From: Mytilus trossulus
Taxonomy: Eukaryota > Mollusca > Bivalvia > Mytilida > Mytilidae
NCBI RefSeq assembly: GCF_036588685.1
Contig: NC_086386.1
Coordinates: forward strand, 7,038,117 to 7,102,116
Direction: 5' to 3'
DNA length: 64,000 nucleotides
Part shown: one piece after another, positions 39,401 to 48,265 of the stretch
How the letters are laid out: each line of letters opens with the position of its first letter
How positions within the stretch are numbered: the stretch's first letter is position 1
Notes under the pieces: model-generated
What the model was told of the DNA's origin: nothing
What the model saw: only the letters and a program-made list of their open reading frames with translations
The model's database searches: none
Position numbers and translations under genes: made by a program

Positions 39401-42274
39401 ATGTATAAAATGAAAATCTTATTTGATGGGTGTTTGGGGTCTAAAAAAGCGTGCCTCTTATCCTATGCGTTTAAATCTGGACAAACTCAATCATTCTCTA
39501 ACAAATTAACCTGCAGTCCCAAACTCCATTCTTTTTAACAATCTTTTCTTTAGTTCTTCTATATTTTTTTCATTTACTAACTGTAATATGTTGGATCTTG
39601 TTGCTTCATTCTGAAAAAAATATTCATAAAGCTATTATAAAATACCTTTAAAATTATAAATGAAGACACCTTGAATGTATATATACATGTATGTAATTTT
39701 TAAACATAAGCACAAGTATACATACCTCATTGCCATGTTAAGTGGAACAATTATTTTGACAGAATCAATAGTTTCTTCTCTTTATTTTCAGATATGATTA
39801 TTTTCAGTAATATTTTCAATTTGCTACATAAACTTTTTTGTAAATGTGACCTTGACCTCGATCAAGTGACCTTAACATTAATTGGGTTCTTTGTTTCATC
39901 ATATAAATTGTATGATCACTTATCTGTAAAATATCAATGCAATCCCATTTGTAACTATTTGATTTGGTACCCCTGTTTTGCACAAATGTGAGTCTATTTT
40001 TAGTAGCTATGACCATGGCCTTGATCTTTAATGACCTCAAAATCAATTGGGTTCTTATTGTACCAAAACCTTGGGTTCATGTACATATCTAACCATCATA
40101 TTGTCATACTCTTCCAAAAAGGGAGACAATCTGTTACAAACAATTATATTTCATACTTTTTTTTTTAAATCTTCAAAGTTTTAGTGATACCAAGCTAAAT
40201 ATATGCAGTTATTTACATCAAAGCAAGTTAAAAGACTTTAAAAAAAAAAAATCATGATTTTTAAACACTTAAAAAATAACACCAAATTAGGCTGTGTATA
40301 CATTTTTGTAAATAACAACTAGCAGTAATCATTTATAATTAAAAAAATATTGGATAATTTCTCAAATTTAATTCAAGAATTAAGAATTGGTATTTGTATA
40401 CATATAAAAAAAATATTTAATAATTCAACTAAAATATTAATCCAAATTGGGCATGAACATGTAGGGTGCGAACAGAGATTGGGACGAACATGTGGGATGC
40501 GAACCTGTAGGATGTGAAAGTATACTGGGCGCGAACAGACCTGATACAGTGTACATGTAAACTGCAGTTTCAATCTGCCTTGCACATTTGCAGCATATAT
40601 GCTCTTAAAGTCTTTACTGTCAGGCGTCAAACAGTCACCTTCCGCTACTGTAAGTGTTATTTTGTTAAAATTGAACATCGTTCATCAAAATATTCTCATC
40701 TTGATTTGTCTGAGGTATATATGTAATTATCCAACATTATTTTGGAAAAAAATACTGTGATAATCATCTAAACATGCTTTGAATTGTTTTACATTGTCTT
40801 ATCGGGGCCTTTTAAAGCTGACTATGCAGTATGGGCTTTGCTCATTGTTGAAGGCTGTACGGTGATCTATAGTTGTTAATGTTTGTGTCATTTTGGTCTT
40901 TTGTGAATAGTTGTCTCACTTGGCAATCATACCGCATCTTTTTTATATTAAAGTAAACATGAGTGTTAACATTTTTTTAACAATTCCTTTTACAGTATGT
41001 ATGTATGTATGTACTGGTAAATGCCTCCGATATCCAAAGAACCCCTCAAAAACTGCCAGGGTACAGTGGCATCCATGTGTACACACTCCCTATCGGGATG
41101 AATTAGAGATTGTGTCACTTACTCACTAACATATAGTTTTACGAACATTATTTTTACAAGGACAATCAATCCCCACCCAACACAAAGGGAGTGATAGGAC
41201 ACCAGGAAGTCTGTTATTAAGGTGGAGCAAGCGGAAGTACTCGGAGAGAACCACCGGGCCACTCGCTGGAAACAGACAAACCAGAGAGATATCAGAAGAT
41301 TGATCTCCAGGTCAAAGTAGGGGACAACTTTGACCAACAGAGGCCCCCAAAGTACCCATTCTTGTTTAAACTCCAGTCTGGGTACCAGAGATGTGTGTGA
41401 GAGGGTGAATATTACCCTTCTGAAGTACTGATTTTTTTAGAACCCCAAGTGAAAATACACCTTATCGCTATTTAGTCCATTCCTGGAAAAACAGTCATTA
41501 ATACAACTTCCTGTTTAGGTCACGTGGGCCGAAAATGGAGGTCACCAGCAGTGAGCTGAGGGAGGAAAAACTTTAGAAAGTGATCATCAAGAAACATTGA
41601 TATAGTATGATCCACTTTTTTCGAAATTGAAATTGAAGTAAAAAAATATTCTGTTTGAAGTATTTACAGTAGTTTAAACAGGTCTCATTAACAAGTATCA
41701 TGCATGGTGAATTGTTTCAACAGGGTCCCAGATAGCTTCTACTGGATGAAAAAGTTGTGTAATTTTAGAGCTTACCCGGAATGGAATAAATAGCGATTAG
41801 GTGTATTGAACTCACTCAGGACCTTCAGCACTCAGTCACCGTAGCCACCGGTCTTAACCACTAGACCATGAACTCACAGTAATTGAACATGAAGCTATTC
41901 CAATTATTCATATACACTTGGGACAGTCAGGACAGGTCAAATAATTTTTGTTTAGCGGCTAGCCCTCCCCCTTTTTTCCTTTAATATTATCAGTGTCAGT
42001 GACCACTGCGATCAGAAAAATATATAAAATACGGTGTTCTCTACAAGTTAACTTATGTTAATTTGCTACACATAAATAATTAATATAAAAAATATACAAA
42101 GAAAAAAATATTTTGAAAAAAAAAGGGAAAGCTTCCAGGGCTAAAAAAATATGAATTGCAGCATCTCAGTTGAAACCACACTTTTTGACTTACTTTATCC
42201 CATTCAAACCATTCCCTCAGCCTTGTGTTTAATTCTTCATCTCCTGTATCATAATTTGTAGCGTTTAAGGCCAT
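21330..42274 (-). CDS. PGM2: Phosphoglucomutase-2 / phosphopentomutase, complete 18-exon gene
   Basis: Eighteen exons with GT-AG borders join in phase to 1821 nt (606 residues; human PGM2 is 612): 42274-42194, 39610-39511, 38704-38637, 36995-36907, 35240-35156, 31792-31685, 31306-31137, 30234-30111, 29820-29755, 28614-28517, 28086-27992, 26461-26379, 25330-25237, 24355-24226, 23085-22983, 22552-22466, 22079-21946, 21435-21330. It is an alpha-D-phosphohexomutase that exchanges ribose-1-P with ribose-5-P and, more slowly, glucose-1-P with glucose-6-P in the cytosol. Motifs in order: catalytic serine loop 'TASHNPK' (S159), Mg2+ loop 'DPDADR' (316-321), sugar loop 'FEEAIG' (416-421), phosphate-binding 'RTSGTEPK' (551-558). 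PGM2L1 (glucose-1,6-bisphosphate synthase) is the vertebrate paralogue; the sequence alone does not decide between the activities. Introns are full of repeats, including one derived from exon 5. Confidence 0.95.
21478..21600 (-). repeat. Interspersed repeat family E fragment (in PGM2 intron 17 edge)
   Basis: Reverse copy: 'GGGGAATGTGTCAAAGAGAC', 'AACAACCCGACCATAGAAAA', complementary to 23440-23545. Confidence 0.75.
21946..22079 (-). CDS. PGM2: PGM2 exon 17, phosphate-binding loop
   Basis: 134 nt, '[16 protein letters not shown]'; residues 551-558 form the C-terminal phosphate-binding loop. Confidence 0.95.
22466..22552 (-). CDS. PGM2: PGM2 exon 16
   Basis: 87 nt, '[20 protein letters not shown]', with the conserved RDLT-x-G-x-D motif. 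Confidence 0.93.
22983..23085 (-). CDS. PGM2: PGM2 exon 15
   Basis: 103 nt, '[20 protein letters not shown]' onward; the YGYH and FICHD pattern matches vertebrate PGM2. Confidence 0.94.
23155..23545 (+). repeat. Interspersed repeat family E, near-full copy
   Basis: About 390 bp in PGM2 intron 14: 'TACATTGGCTAGAGGTATAG', 'ACATGTTTAACCCCGCCGCA', 'GACGCCTCCAGGTGCGGGAA', ending 'GACACATTCCCCATTTCC'. Partial copies at 8945-9110, 17785-17860 and 21478-21600. Confidence 0.75.
24226..24355 (-). CDS. PGM2: PGM2 exon 14
   Basis: 130 nt, '[20 protein letters not shown]' onward; ends in phase 2. Confidence 0.94.
25237..25330 (-). CDS. PGM2: PGM2 exon 13, sugar-specificity loop
   Basis: 94 nt, '[17 protein letters not shown]' and '[10 protein letters not shown]', the FEEA loop that contacts the sugar. 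Confidence 0.95.
26379..26461 (-). CDS. PGM2: PGM2 exon 12
   Basis: 83 nt, '[20 protein letters not shown]'; phase 1 in, phase 0 out. Confidence 0.93.
26885..27925. mobile_element. hAT-type non-autonomous transposon in PGM2 intron 11
   Basis: 1041 bp with terminal inverted repeats CAAGGCTTCCAAAA and TTTTGGAAGCCTTG, flanked on both sides by the identical 8 bp CTGACACC (26877-26884 and 27926-27933). The 8-bp duplication and CAAGG-type ends are diagnostic of the hAT superfamily. The 134-codon open frame at 27362-27766 shows no transposase feature (no BED finger, no dimerisation motif), so the element is non-autonomous. Confidence 0.85.
27992..28086 (-). CDS. PGM2: PGM2 exon 11
   Basis: 95 nt, '[20 protein letters not shown]'; ends in phase 1. 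A hAT-type element lies in the following intron, its edge 67 bp from this exon. Confidence 0.94.
28517..28614 (-). CDS. PGM2: PGM2 exon 10, metal loop
   Basis: 98 nt, contains '[15 protein letters not shown]'; the three aspartates D316, D318 and D320 ligate Mg2+. Confidence 0.95.
29295..29580 (+). repeat. Interspersed repeat family D
   Basis: In PGM2 intron 9: 'ACAAGAATGTGTCCATAGTA', 'CTTCATCAAAAACTACCTCG', 'GAATGGACGAACAAACGGAC', ending in 'ATGTGGGGCATAAAAA'. This uninterrupted copy is the reference for the split copy at 33005-35030. Confidence 0.7.
29596..29735. repeat. Long hairpin element in PGM2 intron 9
   Basis: Arms 'GTTTTCTATGTATAG' and 'CTATACATTGATATTG...' pair on folding: outer ends GTTTTCTATG and CAATGTATAGAAAAC, inner 'CACAATGTGAACCTTT' with 'AAAGGTTTACATTGTG'. 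Loop rich in CG-containing repeats (CACTGCGCTCACTCGCC). It starts about 19 nt downstream of the exon 9 donor in the transcript. Confidence 0.8.
29755..29820 (-). CDS. PGM2: PGM2 exon 9
   Basis: 66 nt, 22 codons, '[20 protein letters not shown]'. A long hairpin element begins about 19 nt past its donor. Confidence 0.93.
30111..30234 (-). CDS. PGM2: PGM2 exon 8
   Basis: 124 nt, contains '[14 protein letters not shown]', the conserved T-x-MHGVG motif of the second domain. Confidence 0.93.
31137..31306 (-). CDS. PGM2: PGM2 exon 7
   Basis: 170 nt, '[20 protein letters not shown]' onward to 'LKKLCYFR'; ends in phase 2. Confidence 0.93.
31685..31792 (-). CDS. PGM2: PGM2 exon 6, catalytic serine
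   Basis: 108 nt, 36 codons, carries '[19 protein letters not shown]' with the phosphorylated serine (S159). Confidence 0.95.
32753..32890. repeat. Long hairpin element in PGM2 intron 5
   Basis: Outer arms AGATTATAACATG and CATGTTATAATCT; inner 'TCCATATTGGCCC' with 'GGGCCAATATGGA'; 'CCCATATCGGC' with 'GCCGATATGGG'. The apex is CCTCGGCTAAAGCCTCGATG. Confidence 0.85.
33005..35030 (+). repeat. Family D copy split by a later insertion
   Basis: The left part (33005-33193) matches 29300-29500 and the right part (34966-35030: 'GGACCAGCAAGACAAACAGA', 'CAGACCTGAAAACATACAG') matches the end of that copy. Everything between is the hairpin-ended element b. Confidence 0.7.
33194..34965 (-). mobile_element. 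Hairpin-ended element with ~498-bp tandem core (copy b)
   Basis: Reverse-orientation relative of 15470-17357, in PGM2 intron 5. Marker AGGAGAAGAT at 33871, 34370 and 34868 (periods 499 and 498). The right end is the hairpin GCTCACTTGGCCC / GGACCAGGTGAGC followed by TAAAAA. The left end begins 'AGGTGTCGCTCACC'. Confidence 0.85.
35156..35240 (-). CDS. PGM2: PGM2 exon 5 (source of the 81-bp minisatellite)
   Basis: 85 nt, '[10 protein letters not shown]' through 'SRVCPTPYV'. Its first ~31 nt and the preceding acceptor are repeated six more times upstream in intron 4 (35241-35770). This copy is the functional one because only it continues into '[19 protein letters not shown]' and a good GTAAGT donor. 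Confidence 0.92.
35205..35770 (-). repeat. 81-bp minisatellite built from the PGM2 exon 5 splice junction
   Basis: Seven copies of a unit that contains TCGCTGTCAACCAGGCAAAT; starts of this marker are 35221 (the real exon), 35306, 35387, 35468, 35549, 35630 and 35711, so the period is 85 then exactly 81 five times. On the coding strand each unit holds a TTACAG acceptor and the first ~31 nt of exon 5, then diverges to 'TATCAAGGTTTATAT'. Because 81 is a multiple of three, one frame stays open across five units (35293-35658), which is not a gene. Confidence 0.92.
36060..36640. repeat. ~168-bp tandem repeat in PGM2 intron 4
   Basis: About 3.5 copies; the marker ATTTCCTG recurs at 36085, 36253, 36420 and 36589 (period 167-169). 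Unit includes 'GCACATCTACATAGTATGTC' and 'GTGTGGTTTCAGAGGAGTTG'. Unrelated in sequence to the satellite at 1-1367 despite the similar period. Confidence 0.85.
36907..36995 (-). CDS. PGM2: PGM2 exon 4
   Basis: 89 nt, includes '[14 protein letters not shown]'; ends in phase 2. Confidence 0.92.
37360..37490 (+). repeat. Interspersed repeat family C
   Basis: 'ACTGATGAGTCTTGTGTAGA', 'AATCTTGGTACCTTTAATAA'; diverged relative of 45035-45125, with another fragment at 57725-57790. Confidence 0.6.
38637..38704 (-). CDS. PGM2: PGM2 exon 3
   Basis: 68 nt, '[19 protein letters not shown]', completing the GTAGLR motif; ends in phase 0 at CAG|GTAAGA. Confidence 0.92.
39511..39610 (-). CDS. PGM2: PGM2 exon 2
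   Basis: 100 nt, ends in the family motif 'RMEFGTAG' that binds substrate phosphate in phosphohexomutases; leaves in phase 1. Confidence 0.9.
39847..40080 (+). repeat. Bivalve 'TGACCTTGACC' repeat in PGM2 intron 1
   Basis: 'TGACCTTGACCTCGATCAAG', 'TGACCTTAACATTAATTGGG' and 'AATGACCTCAAAATCAATTG' follow a layout I recognise from a common bivalve repeat. It contains several TGACCT (AGGTCA) half-sites. Confidence 0.55.
40797..40945 (+). repeat. Interspersed repeat family A
   Basis: 'GTATGGGCTTTGCTCATTGT', 'GGCAATCATACCGCATCTTT'. In PGM2 intron 1. A TATG/GTAT microsatellite follows at 40997-41016. Confidence 0.75.
41140..41880 (+). repeat. Interspersed repeat family B interrupted by a MITE
   Basis: 41140-41453 and 41808-41880 are two parts of one family B copy (compare 15235-15460): 'AACTCCAGTCTGGGTACCAG' in the first, 'CAGGACCTTCAGCACTCAG' in the second. 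In PGM2 intron 1. Confidence 0.7.
41454..41807. mobile_element. 354-bp MITE nested in family B
   Basis: Inverted ends AATACACCTTATCGCTATTT and AAATAGCGATTAGGTGTATT (about 30 bp, two or three mismatches), flanked by GAA on both sides (41451-41453 and 41808-41810). No coding capacity. A 3-bp duplication would fit PIF/Harbinger, but is too short to be decisive. Confidence 0.75.
42194..42274 (-). CDS. PGM2: PGM2 exon 1
   Basis: Codes residues 1-27 (ending 'REWFEWDK'), phase 0, donor GTAAGT. The start aligns in position and length with human PGM2, where the W-x-x-WDK motif also lies about 25 residues in. Confidence 0.88.
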
Positions 42275-42972
42275 GCTTGCAACAATATATACGCCAGAAA
42301 ATTATAGCAGACAGAATATTCAAGGCCGCTAAGGGAGGTAATGCGGAAAATTACCTGTAAATTAAAATTACTGTTTATTTTTTACGAAACGAATCTATAT
42401 TCGAGAAAAGGGGTGGGGCCGCGGGCCCCTTGTCTCCTTAATCCACCACTGGTGGAACCCCAGATGAGACTGGTACTGATTTAGAGGAAATAATATATAC
42501 GACTGTTTGTGTTCTATCGGATAAAAAAGTTTGGATCCAGTTAATAGTATATTTTTTTCTTATTTTTTATGCAGCAAAATACTGCAATCTGATTGGTTAA
42601 TTACCCGGTGTAAATAACACCCCATCCTTGTTCTCCCAGGGATAAATATAATTTTACCAAAAATTAAGAATTAATTCTTTTTACCAAAATAGAAAAAAAA
42701 TCAAATGTAAAAAAAAAATTATAAATAATTATTAAAAAAAAATCAGTAATTAAAATTTGAGGATAAAAATTGAAAAAGAAAAAAAAATCCTAAACATTAA
42801 AAAAAAAACATTTTATTTTTAATTTCCCAAAAATAAAGAAAACAAAAGTATTTGACAATCTGCAGCAACATGTACGTTGAAAACTTGTTACACTGACATT
42901 TTCATTAGCAATTTTAAATTTGACATTCCGGTTTAAAAATGATTAAAGGAATTGTTCATAAGAAATACATTC

Positions 42973-43095
42973 GTTATCTTGGCATAATCAGGGGTGTACG
43001 GAATTTTACACCGTTGTTGAAAATGCATACACCCATTCGGCTGCGCCTCAGCAACGGTGTAAAATTATGTACACCTCTGATTATACCAAGATAAC
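42973..43095. repeat. Long hairpin element upstream of PGM2
   Basis: Arms GTTATCTTGG and CCAAGATAAC, inner 'AATTTTACACCGTTG' with 'CAACGGTGTAAAATT', apex 'ATTCGGCTGCGCCTCAG'. Lies about 0.7 kb upstream of the PGM2 start codon. Confidence 0.85.
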
Positions 43096-43109
43096 TAATA
43101 TTATACAAC

Positions 43110-44600
43110 AGTAGACCCCCACAGTAGGTATACAAAAACGTTTACATAATTTAAATCCGAACAAAACAGCAGGACCAGATGAAAATAAACCAAGATTTTT
43201 AAAAGGACTTTCATATAAAATTGCACCAATACCTACCATTATCTTTGAGAAGTCAATTAAAACAGGTATTGTTCCAGATGACTGGAAAACTGATCATGTC
43301 TCTCCTGTATACAAAAAAAGGCCAAAACTATATTAACCCTGAAAACTACCGTCCTATATCACTTACATGTATTTGCTGCAAACTTTTAGAACACATCGTA
43401 GTTAAACACATCATGAAACATGCAGATAATCACAACATCTTATATCCCCGGGTACAGCATGGATTTCGCAGAGGTCGATCTTGCGAAGCACAACTTCTAG
43501 AATCTATAGGCGATGTCTCACGTAACATGGAAAACGGTAAACAAATAGATGGCACTGGATTATTCTAAAGCATTTGATAAAGTTTCACATTATTTTCTTA
43601 CTAATAAGCTTTATCATTACGGGATACAGGTGGAATTAAATTACTGGATACAAATTTTTCTTAGCAATCGCAAACAGGCAGTAGTCCTAGAGGGAAAAAA
43701 ATCTGAGTATGTTGCAGTTGAGTCAGGGGTTCCACAGGGGTCAGTTCTTGGACCAAGTCTCTTCTTGTACTATATTAATGACATTCTAACTGGCCTAACA
43801 TTTACAGTACGTTTATTTGCAGACGACACAATAGTTTATTTGGCAATAAAATCAAATTCCGATTCCTCAATATTACAAAAATATCTTGACAAACTGGCAT
43901 CGTGGGAAACTACTTGGAAAATGGCATTCCACACACAATCATTCATTAGAACATTTTAACAACTGTAAAATATCTGGGGGTCACCACCAGTTCCAACCTT
44001 AAATGGGATGTGCATATTAACAACATATGCAAGAAAGCTAAAAGCACACTAGGCTTTTTAAGGAGGAACCTGAACATAAGTTCAACATCCATTATTTAAA
44101 GAACAAGCATATAAGTCCCTAGTAAGACCATAACTAGAGTATGCTTGCTCTATTTGGGATCCATACTTACAACAAGACATATATATATAGATAACATTGA
44201 AAAAGTTCAAAGGAGGGCTGCACGTTTTCTTACCAACAAATACAGAAACACCTCAAGCGTTGGTAACATGTTACAACATCTTCAGGAATGGCGCAGTCTC
44301 TAACAGAAGAAAAGACTCCAGATTGGTAATGAATGCGTTACAAAATTGAACACGAAAAGGTTGCAATTTCTAAAACTACTAAATTAATTCTACAAAAAAG
44401 ACAAACAAGACATTATAACTCGAACAGCTTTCAGATTCCATCCTGCAAAACACAGTACAGAAAAGGATCATATTTCCCAAGAAGTATTACCGACTGGAAC
44501 AAACTACCAGATAACATTGTAAATTGCACTTCAGTAGACACTTTCAAATCTTCAATTTCAAAGCATCAATATTTACTCAATTACAACATCTTACTTTATT
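43110..44600 (+). pseudogene. Decayed LINE reverse transcriptase (Jockey/CR1-type)
   Basis: Frameshifted RT of a non-LTR retrotransposon. In order: 'LNPNKTAGPDENKP', 'IVPDDWKTDHVSPVYKK', 'NPENYRPISLTCICCKLLEH' (43335-43394), 'QHGFRRGRSCEAQL', 'YSKAFDKVSHYFLTNKL' (motif A), 'ESGVPQGSVLGPSLFLYYI' (motif B), 'VRLFADDTIVYL' (catalytic FADD, near 43815), then thumb-like 'HINNICKKAKSTLGFLRRNL' and a C-terminal tail to 'FPRSITDWNKLPDNIVNC' (44474-44530). The endonuclease is absent (5' truncation), and there are at least three frameshifts or stops (near 43320, 43560, 43960 and 44100). The FADDT/GVPQGSVLGP form is typical of the Jockey/CR1 group. Confidence 0.88.
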
Positions 44601-44689
44601 ATACACATTTTTTAATTTTTTTTATTTTTCGTATTTTTTCTATAAATTGTACATTTTTCAATCTATGTCTTGTTGTAAGTTTCCTCCTG

Positions 44690-45130
44690 TGACATAATCT
44701 TCAATTTGTTGAAGTCGGTCACTATATGGTAGAATAGAATAGTATAAAGTTGGTAAAGTGATATATTTGAGGATGGAACGTTTTAGCCAAGTCCACAATG
44801 ATGAGGTGTGTATGCTGCTCATGATTATTTCTAGATATGCTATTTCTTTGTTGAAGTAACGTAAATTATAAAAGAGACCATTGAAAACTTGACTGTATTT
44901 ATGTATATTTAATTTATAATAGAAATTATTGAACCGAAAGAATAAAGTGCGTTCTTCGACTGTCATAGTTCATTTATTGTACCATCCAAAAGCACAGAAG
45001 GCTTCGTACTTTATTTGACCTTTTTAACTTTTTTGGATTCGAGCGTCACTGATGAGTCTTTTGTAGGCGAAATGCGCGTCTGGCGTATATACTAAATGTA
45101 GTCTTGGTATCTTTGATAAGTTTATTTACT
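44690..45130 (+). repeat. LINE-adjacent sequence with family C repeat
   Basis: 44690-45000 has no recognisable content. 45035-45125 is family C: 'CGAGCGTCACTGATGAGTCT', 'GAAATGCGCGTCTGGCGTAT', 'AGTCTTGGTATCTTTGATAA'. Confidence 0.6.
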
Positions 45131-45739
45131 GCATTTGTTTGAAATGAGTAAGAACAAAATACCTGTTTTCTTTGAGGGACCCATATCATCAGATTCACAA
45201 CAATATACTACTTTTACACGCAAGGATAAAGAGCTTGAAATGAAAGTTGTGTATGCAACACGCAGAGGTCTGGACAAAATATGAACCCAAGGAATAAGAA
45301 TACACCTTTGACTATGCAAAATTTTAAAAGTAAGGGAAGAAAAATGGTAAGACTTTTGTTCTGAAAATGTTGTTCATTTTGCATGTAAAGGACCCTTGTA
45401 GAAACTCTTTTGGATAAGTTCAAAGAAGTATGCTAATATAAAAATTCCTGCAAATCTCAATTAGTTCAACAGAAATATATATGCTATCATATCAGTACTT
45501 CATTTGAATCATTTAATTCAGTTTCTTAGAGAAGTATTTGCCGCTGTCAACCGCCATATAATTTAACACAGTTTACTTCGATTCTTTTTTGAGAAACCGT
45601 GTACAGATTAGATATATAATTATCTTTAAATGTACATTTATATAAAGTAAAATATTAATTGAAATCCAGTTCATGTTCGTCTTTGTCTTTTTCTTGTTTC
45701 CGATCCTCATTTCCCTATAAAGGGACATTAATTTTGGTG

Positions 45740-45890
45740 ACATAGGCGGATCCAGGGGGCCCGGCCCCCTTTCGTGAGAAATATTGGTTGATTATATAGG
45801 GGATGACTGAAGCATGACTTGAACGGGCCCCTGAGATCAGTCAGCGGGCCCCTTACAAAAAGTTCCTGATCCGCCACTGGGTGATTTCAT
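45740..45890. repeat. Family F element with inverted ends
   Basis: Begins GGCGGATCCAGG and ends with the near-complement CCTGATCCGCCACTGG; the interior has paired GGGCCC-rich tracts. A diverged relative is at 8765-8920 and an end fragment at about 42410-42455. Confidence 0.65.
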
Positions 45891-46913
45891 TTTTCATTTT
45901 TTTTTAAATATTACTCATATATATATACTTCCTATAGAAGGACATGAAAACAATTGTTCCTTTAAAAAGTAAGGAGAAACGCTTTTTGAAACTGTCTTAA
46001 AAGATGTATATATGTTTATATGCCAGCATTTTCTTTCTTTGGTTGTAATTTTTTGTTTGGTTCCTTCTAACATTGTCTAATGTATGGACATGTCTCAGTT
46101 TGATATATGTGTATTTATATTGTAGTTCCAAATGCTAATGATAGTGTTGCGTGTATTATATCAGAAACCCTTTTACAACAAGGATAAAGATGAATACATA
46201 AGCCAAGTCATCTCAAATATAGAGGTTCGTTCCATTTGTATAATTACACTTGAAGAATAAATAAACTTTTACTTGTCGGTGAGTTTTAATGTAATTGTTG
46301 TTTTTCAAACCATTGCGTCTCTACTTTCTAAGAGACAAATATCAATGGGCTCACTTATAACTAAAACAAGACGATAGCGTTTTTTACATTCTTTTTCCAT
46401 ATTGAAACCCTTTATACAAACTTCATGAAATTGTGCTCATTGCACAAGGTCGATTTGAATGGCTTTAACGTTTCTATATACTAGTAACAACTTCTTCGAA
46501 TGCAGACCAGCAGCTGCGGTTTCTTTTTTCTGTTGTTGTTGCGTTGCTGACTCATTGAGGTACCCCCAAATCTCTTTTTATCCAATTTTTATTTCAATAC
46601 ATTTGAAATTCTTAATTTTGCAAAAACTCAAATCTTAATTTGCAAAAGCTTAAATAACGGTCCATAATTTCGAAAAAGCAGGATTTATCAGAACTTCTAC
46701 AAGTTGTCTATTATAAAGATCATTAACATCCTATAACAATCATGAATGTTGACACGCATGCGAGTCGTGTGATAATAGAAGGAATGAATAATAACGAACA
46801 GATCCGATAAGAAAGATGATGGGCGATTTGTCAGATGATCATAGTGATAAACAACGTTAAACACAATCAATCCATCAATACAAATTATTGCACAAATAAA
46901 AACTTTTATTTTA
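45891..46913. other. Intergenic sequence between LINE remains and the 780-residue gene
   Basis: AT-rich, no open frame with protein-like content and no repeat I recognise. The 3' untranslated region of the minus-strand gene must lie just below 46914. Confidence 0.5.
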
Positions 46914-48265
46914 TTAAGACTTTATTGACTGATGGCGCTCATTTTTAACAGAAGTATTCATTCCTATATATTTTTGTCTGTTAGATCTATAAGGAGCAGA
47001 ACCACGTATGTTATTTTGTTTTGGTCTGTTATGACTTTTTTCGGGAATGTTCTGGTTCGTGTCTACATTATCATCGGGTTTCTTTTCATCATCTATATCA
47101 AAATCTGACAGTTCAAGGTCATCACAGGATATATCATCCTGAAGCACCACATGATTCTTTATCGGGCCGTTTATCGCTGCTTCCTCTTCCTCTGTGCTCT
47201 TGTCATTTATATTTAATTTGTCGTTGATCTGGAAAACTCTGTCACCACTTGAAGTATTACCTTCATCTCCAGATGGAATAAATAATTCCCCATCGAAGTC
47301 AGCTTTTAATGACATTACTTCGTTATCTGATGGTTGATTGTCCACTGATCCCTGGTCGTTCAATATGGTATCTAGAGAATCATGACTTCCTATTGGAAGT
47401 GAATCAAGACTTCCGATGGGAAATGAATCCATACTACTTCCTTTGTCAAAAGTTTCGGTTGATTCCAATGTGTCAATACTTTCAAGACTTCGACGTTTGG
47501 ATGGCAGCACTCGGCGAAACTTATTTTCGCTTTCAGGGTCATATGCGTTGTTATCAACTCCACTTTTATTTTTTTGTTTTTTTGAAGGGGACTTGGGAGG
47601 TTTTGAACCTCTTTTATGCTTTTTACTTTTCTTTTTTGTTTTTTCATGTGGAACTAACTCTGTTTGCAAAAACGTTCTGAGATCAATTTCACTGCCGTCT
47701 CCGTTGTCCTCTTCATTTGACTGTGTTATTATCATAATGTCACTATTGACGGTTCTCGCTGATGGGATGGGAGATAACTCTTTTCTCATGGTGCACGACT
47801 CTATTTCCATGATAGATTTAATTTTATTTTGACCTTTTGAATCGCCTCCAAATCCCGAAGAATCGGAGGAATTAGTGTTTTCACGAAGATTAAGACGGCT
47901 TAGCTCTAAGTTATTGCTTTCTGTATTGGTTACAAAGATATTCGGCTGAACCGCATTGCTATCATTCTTATCTTCATCTGTTGACTGAAGCGAGTTTCGT
48001 TCATGTTTATTTTGGTCATACTTATGGCTAGTCTGGTGTTTATTGAATTTTTCTTTCATTTGTTCATTATCTTTAGTTAATAGATCACTTATGTCTGTCG
48101 TTTCGTGTTCTATATATGAATGGTTCTGGTCTCTATTGCCGCTCTTAATAGCTTTCTTCACGGAGATATACTTATTACTTCCGTGTCTATCCACATTGGT
48201 ATGAACTTGAAACTCTTCACCTGCCTCTTCCATGGGTTTGGTTCGGAATATTTCTTTCTGGTAAT
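46914..48265 (-). CDS. 780-residue gene, exon 6 (disordered C-terminus)
   Basis: 1352 nt after TCTTTAAG. Begins 'YQKEIFRTKPMEEAGEEF', then some 430 residues of charged and serine-rich sequence to the TAA at 46914. Acidic blocks ('STEEEEAA', 'SDFDIDDEKKPDDN') alternate with a basic block. Confidence 0.85.

Noticed and set aside
44658-45423. Minus-strand frames of 65-102 codons after the LINE
   Set aside because: No protein-like composition or motif, and they overlap LINE 3' sequence and the family C repeat.
47309-47832. Open frames of 123 and 138 codons on the plus strand
   Set aside because: Antisense shadows of the low-complexity exon 6 of the 780-residue gene.
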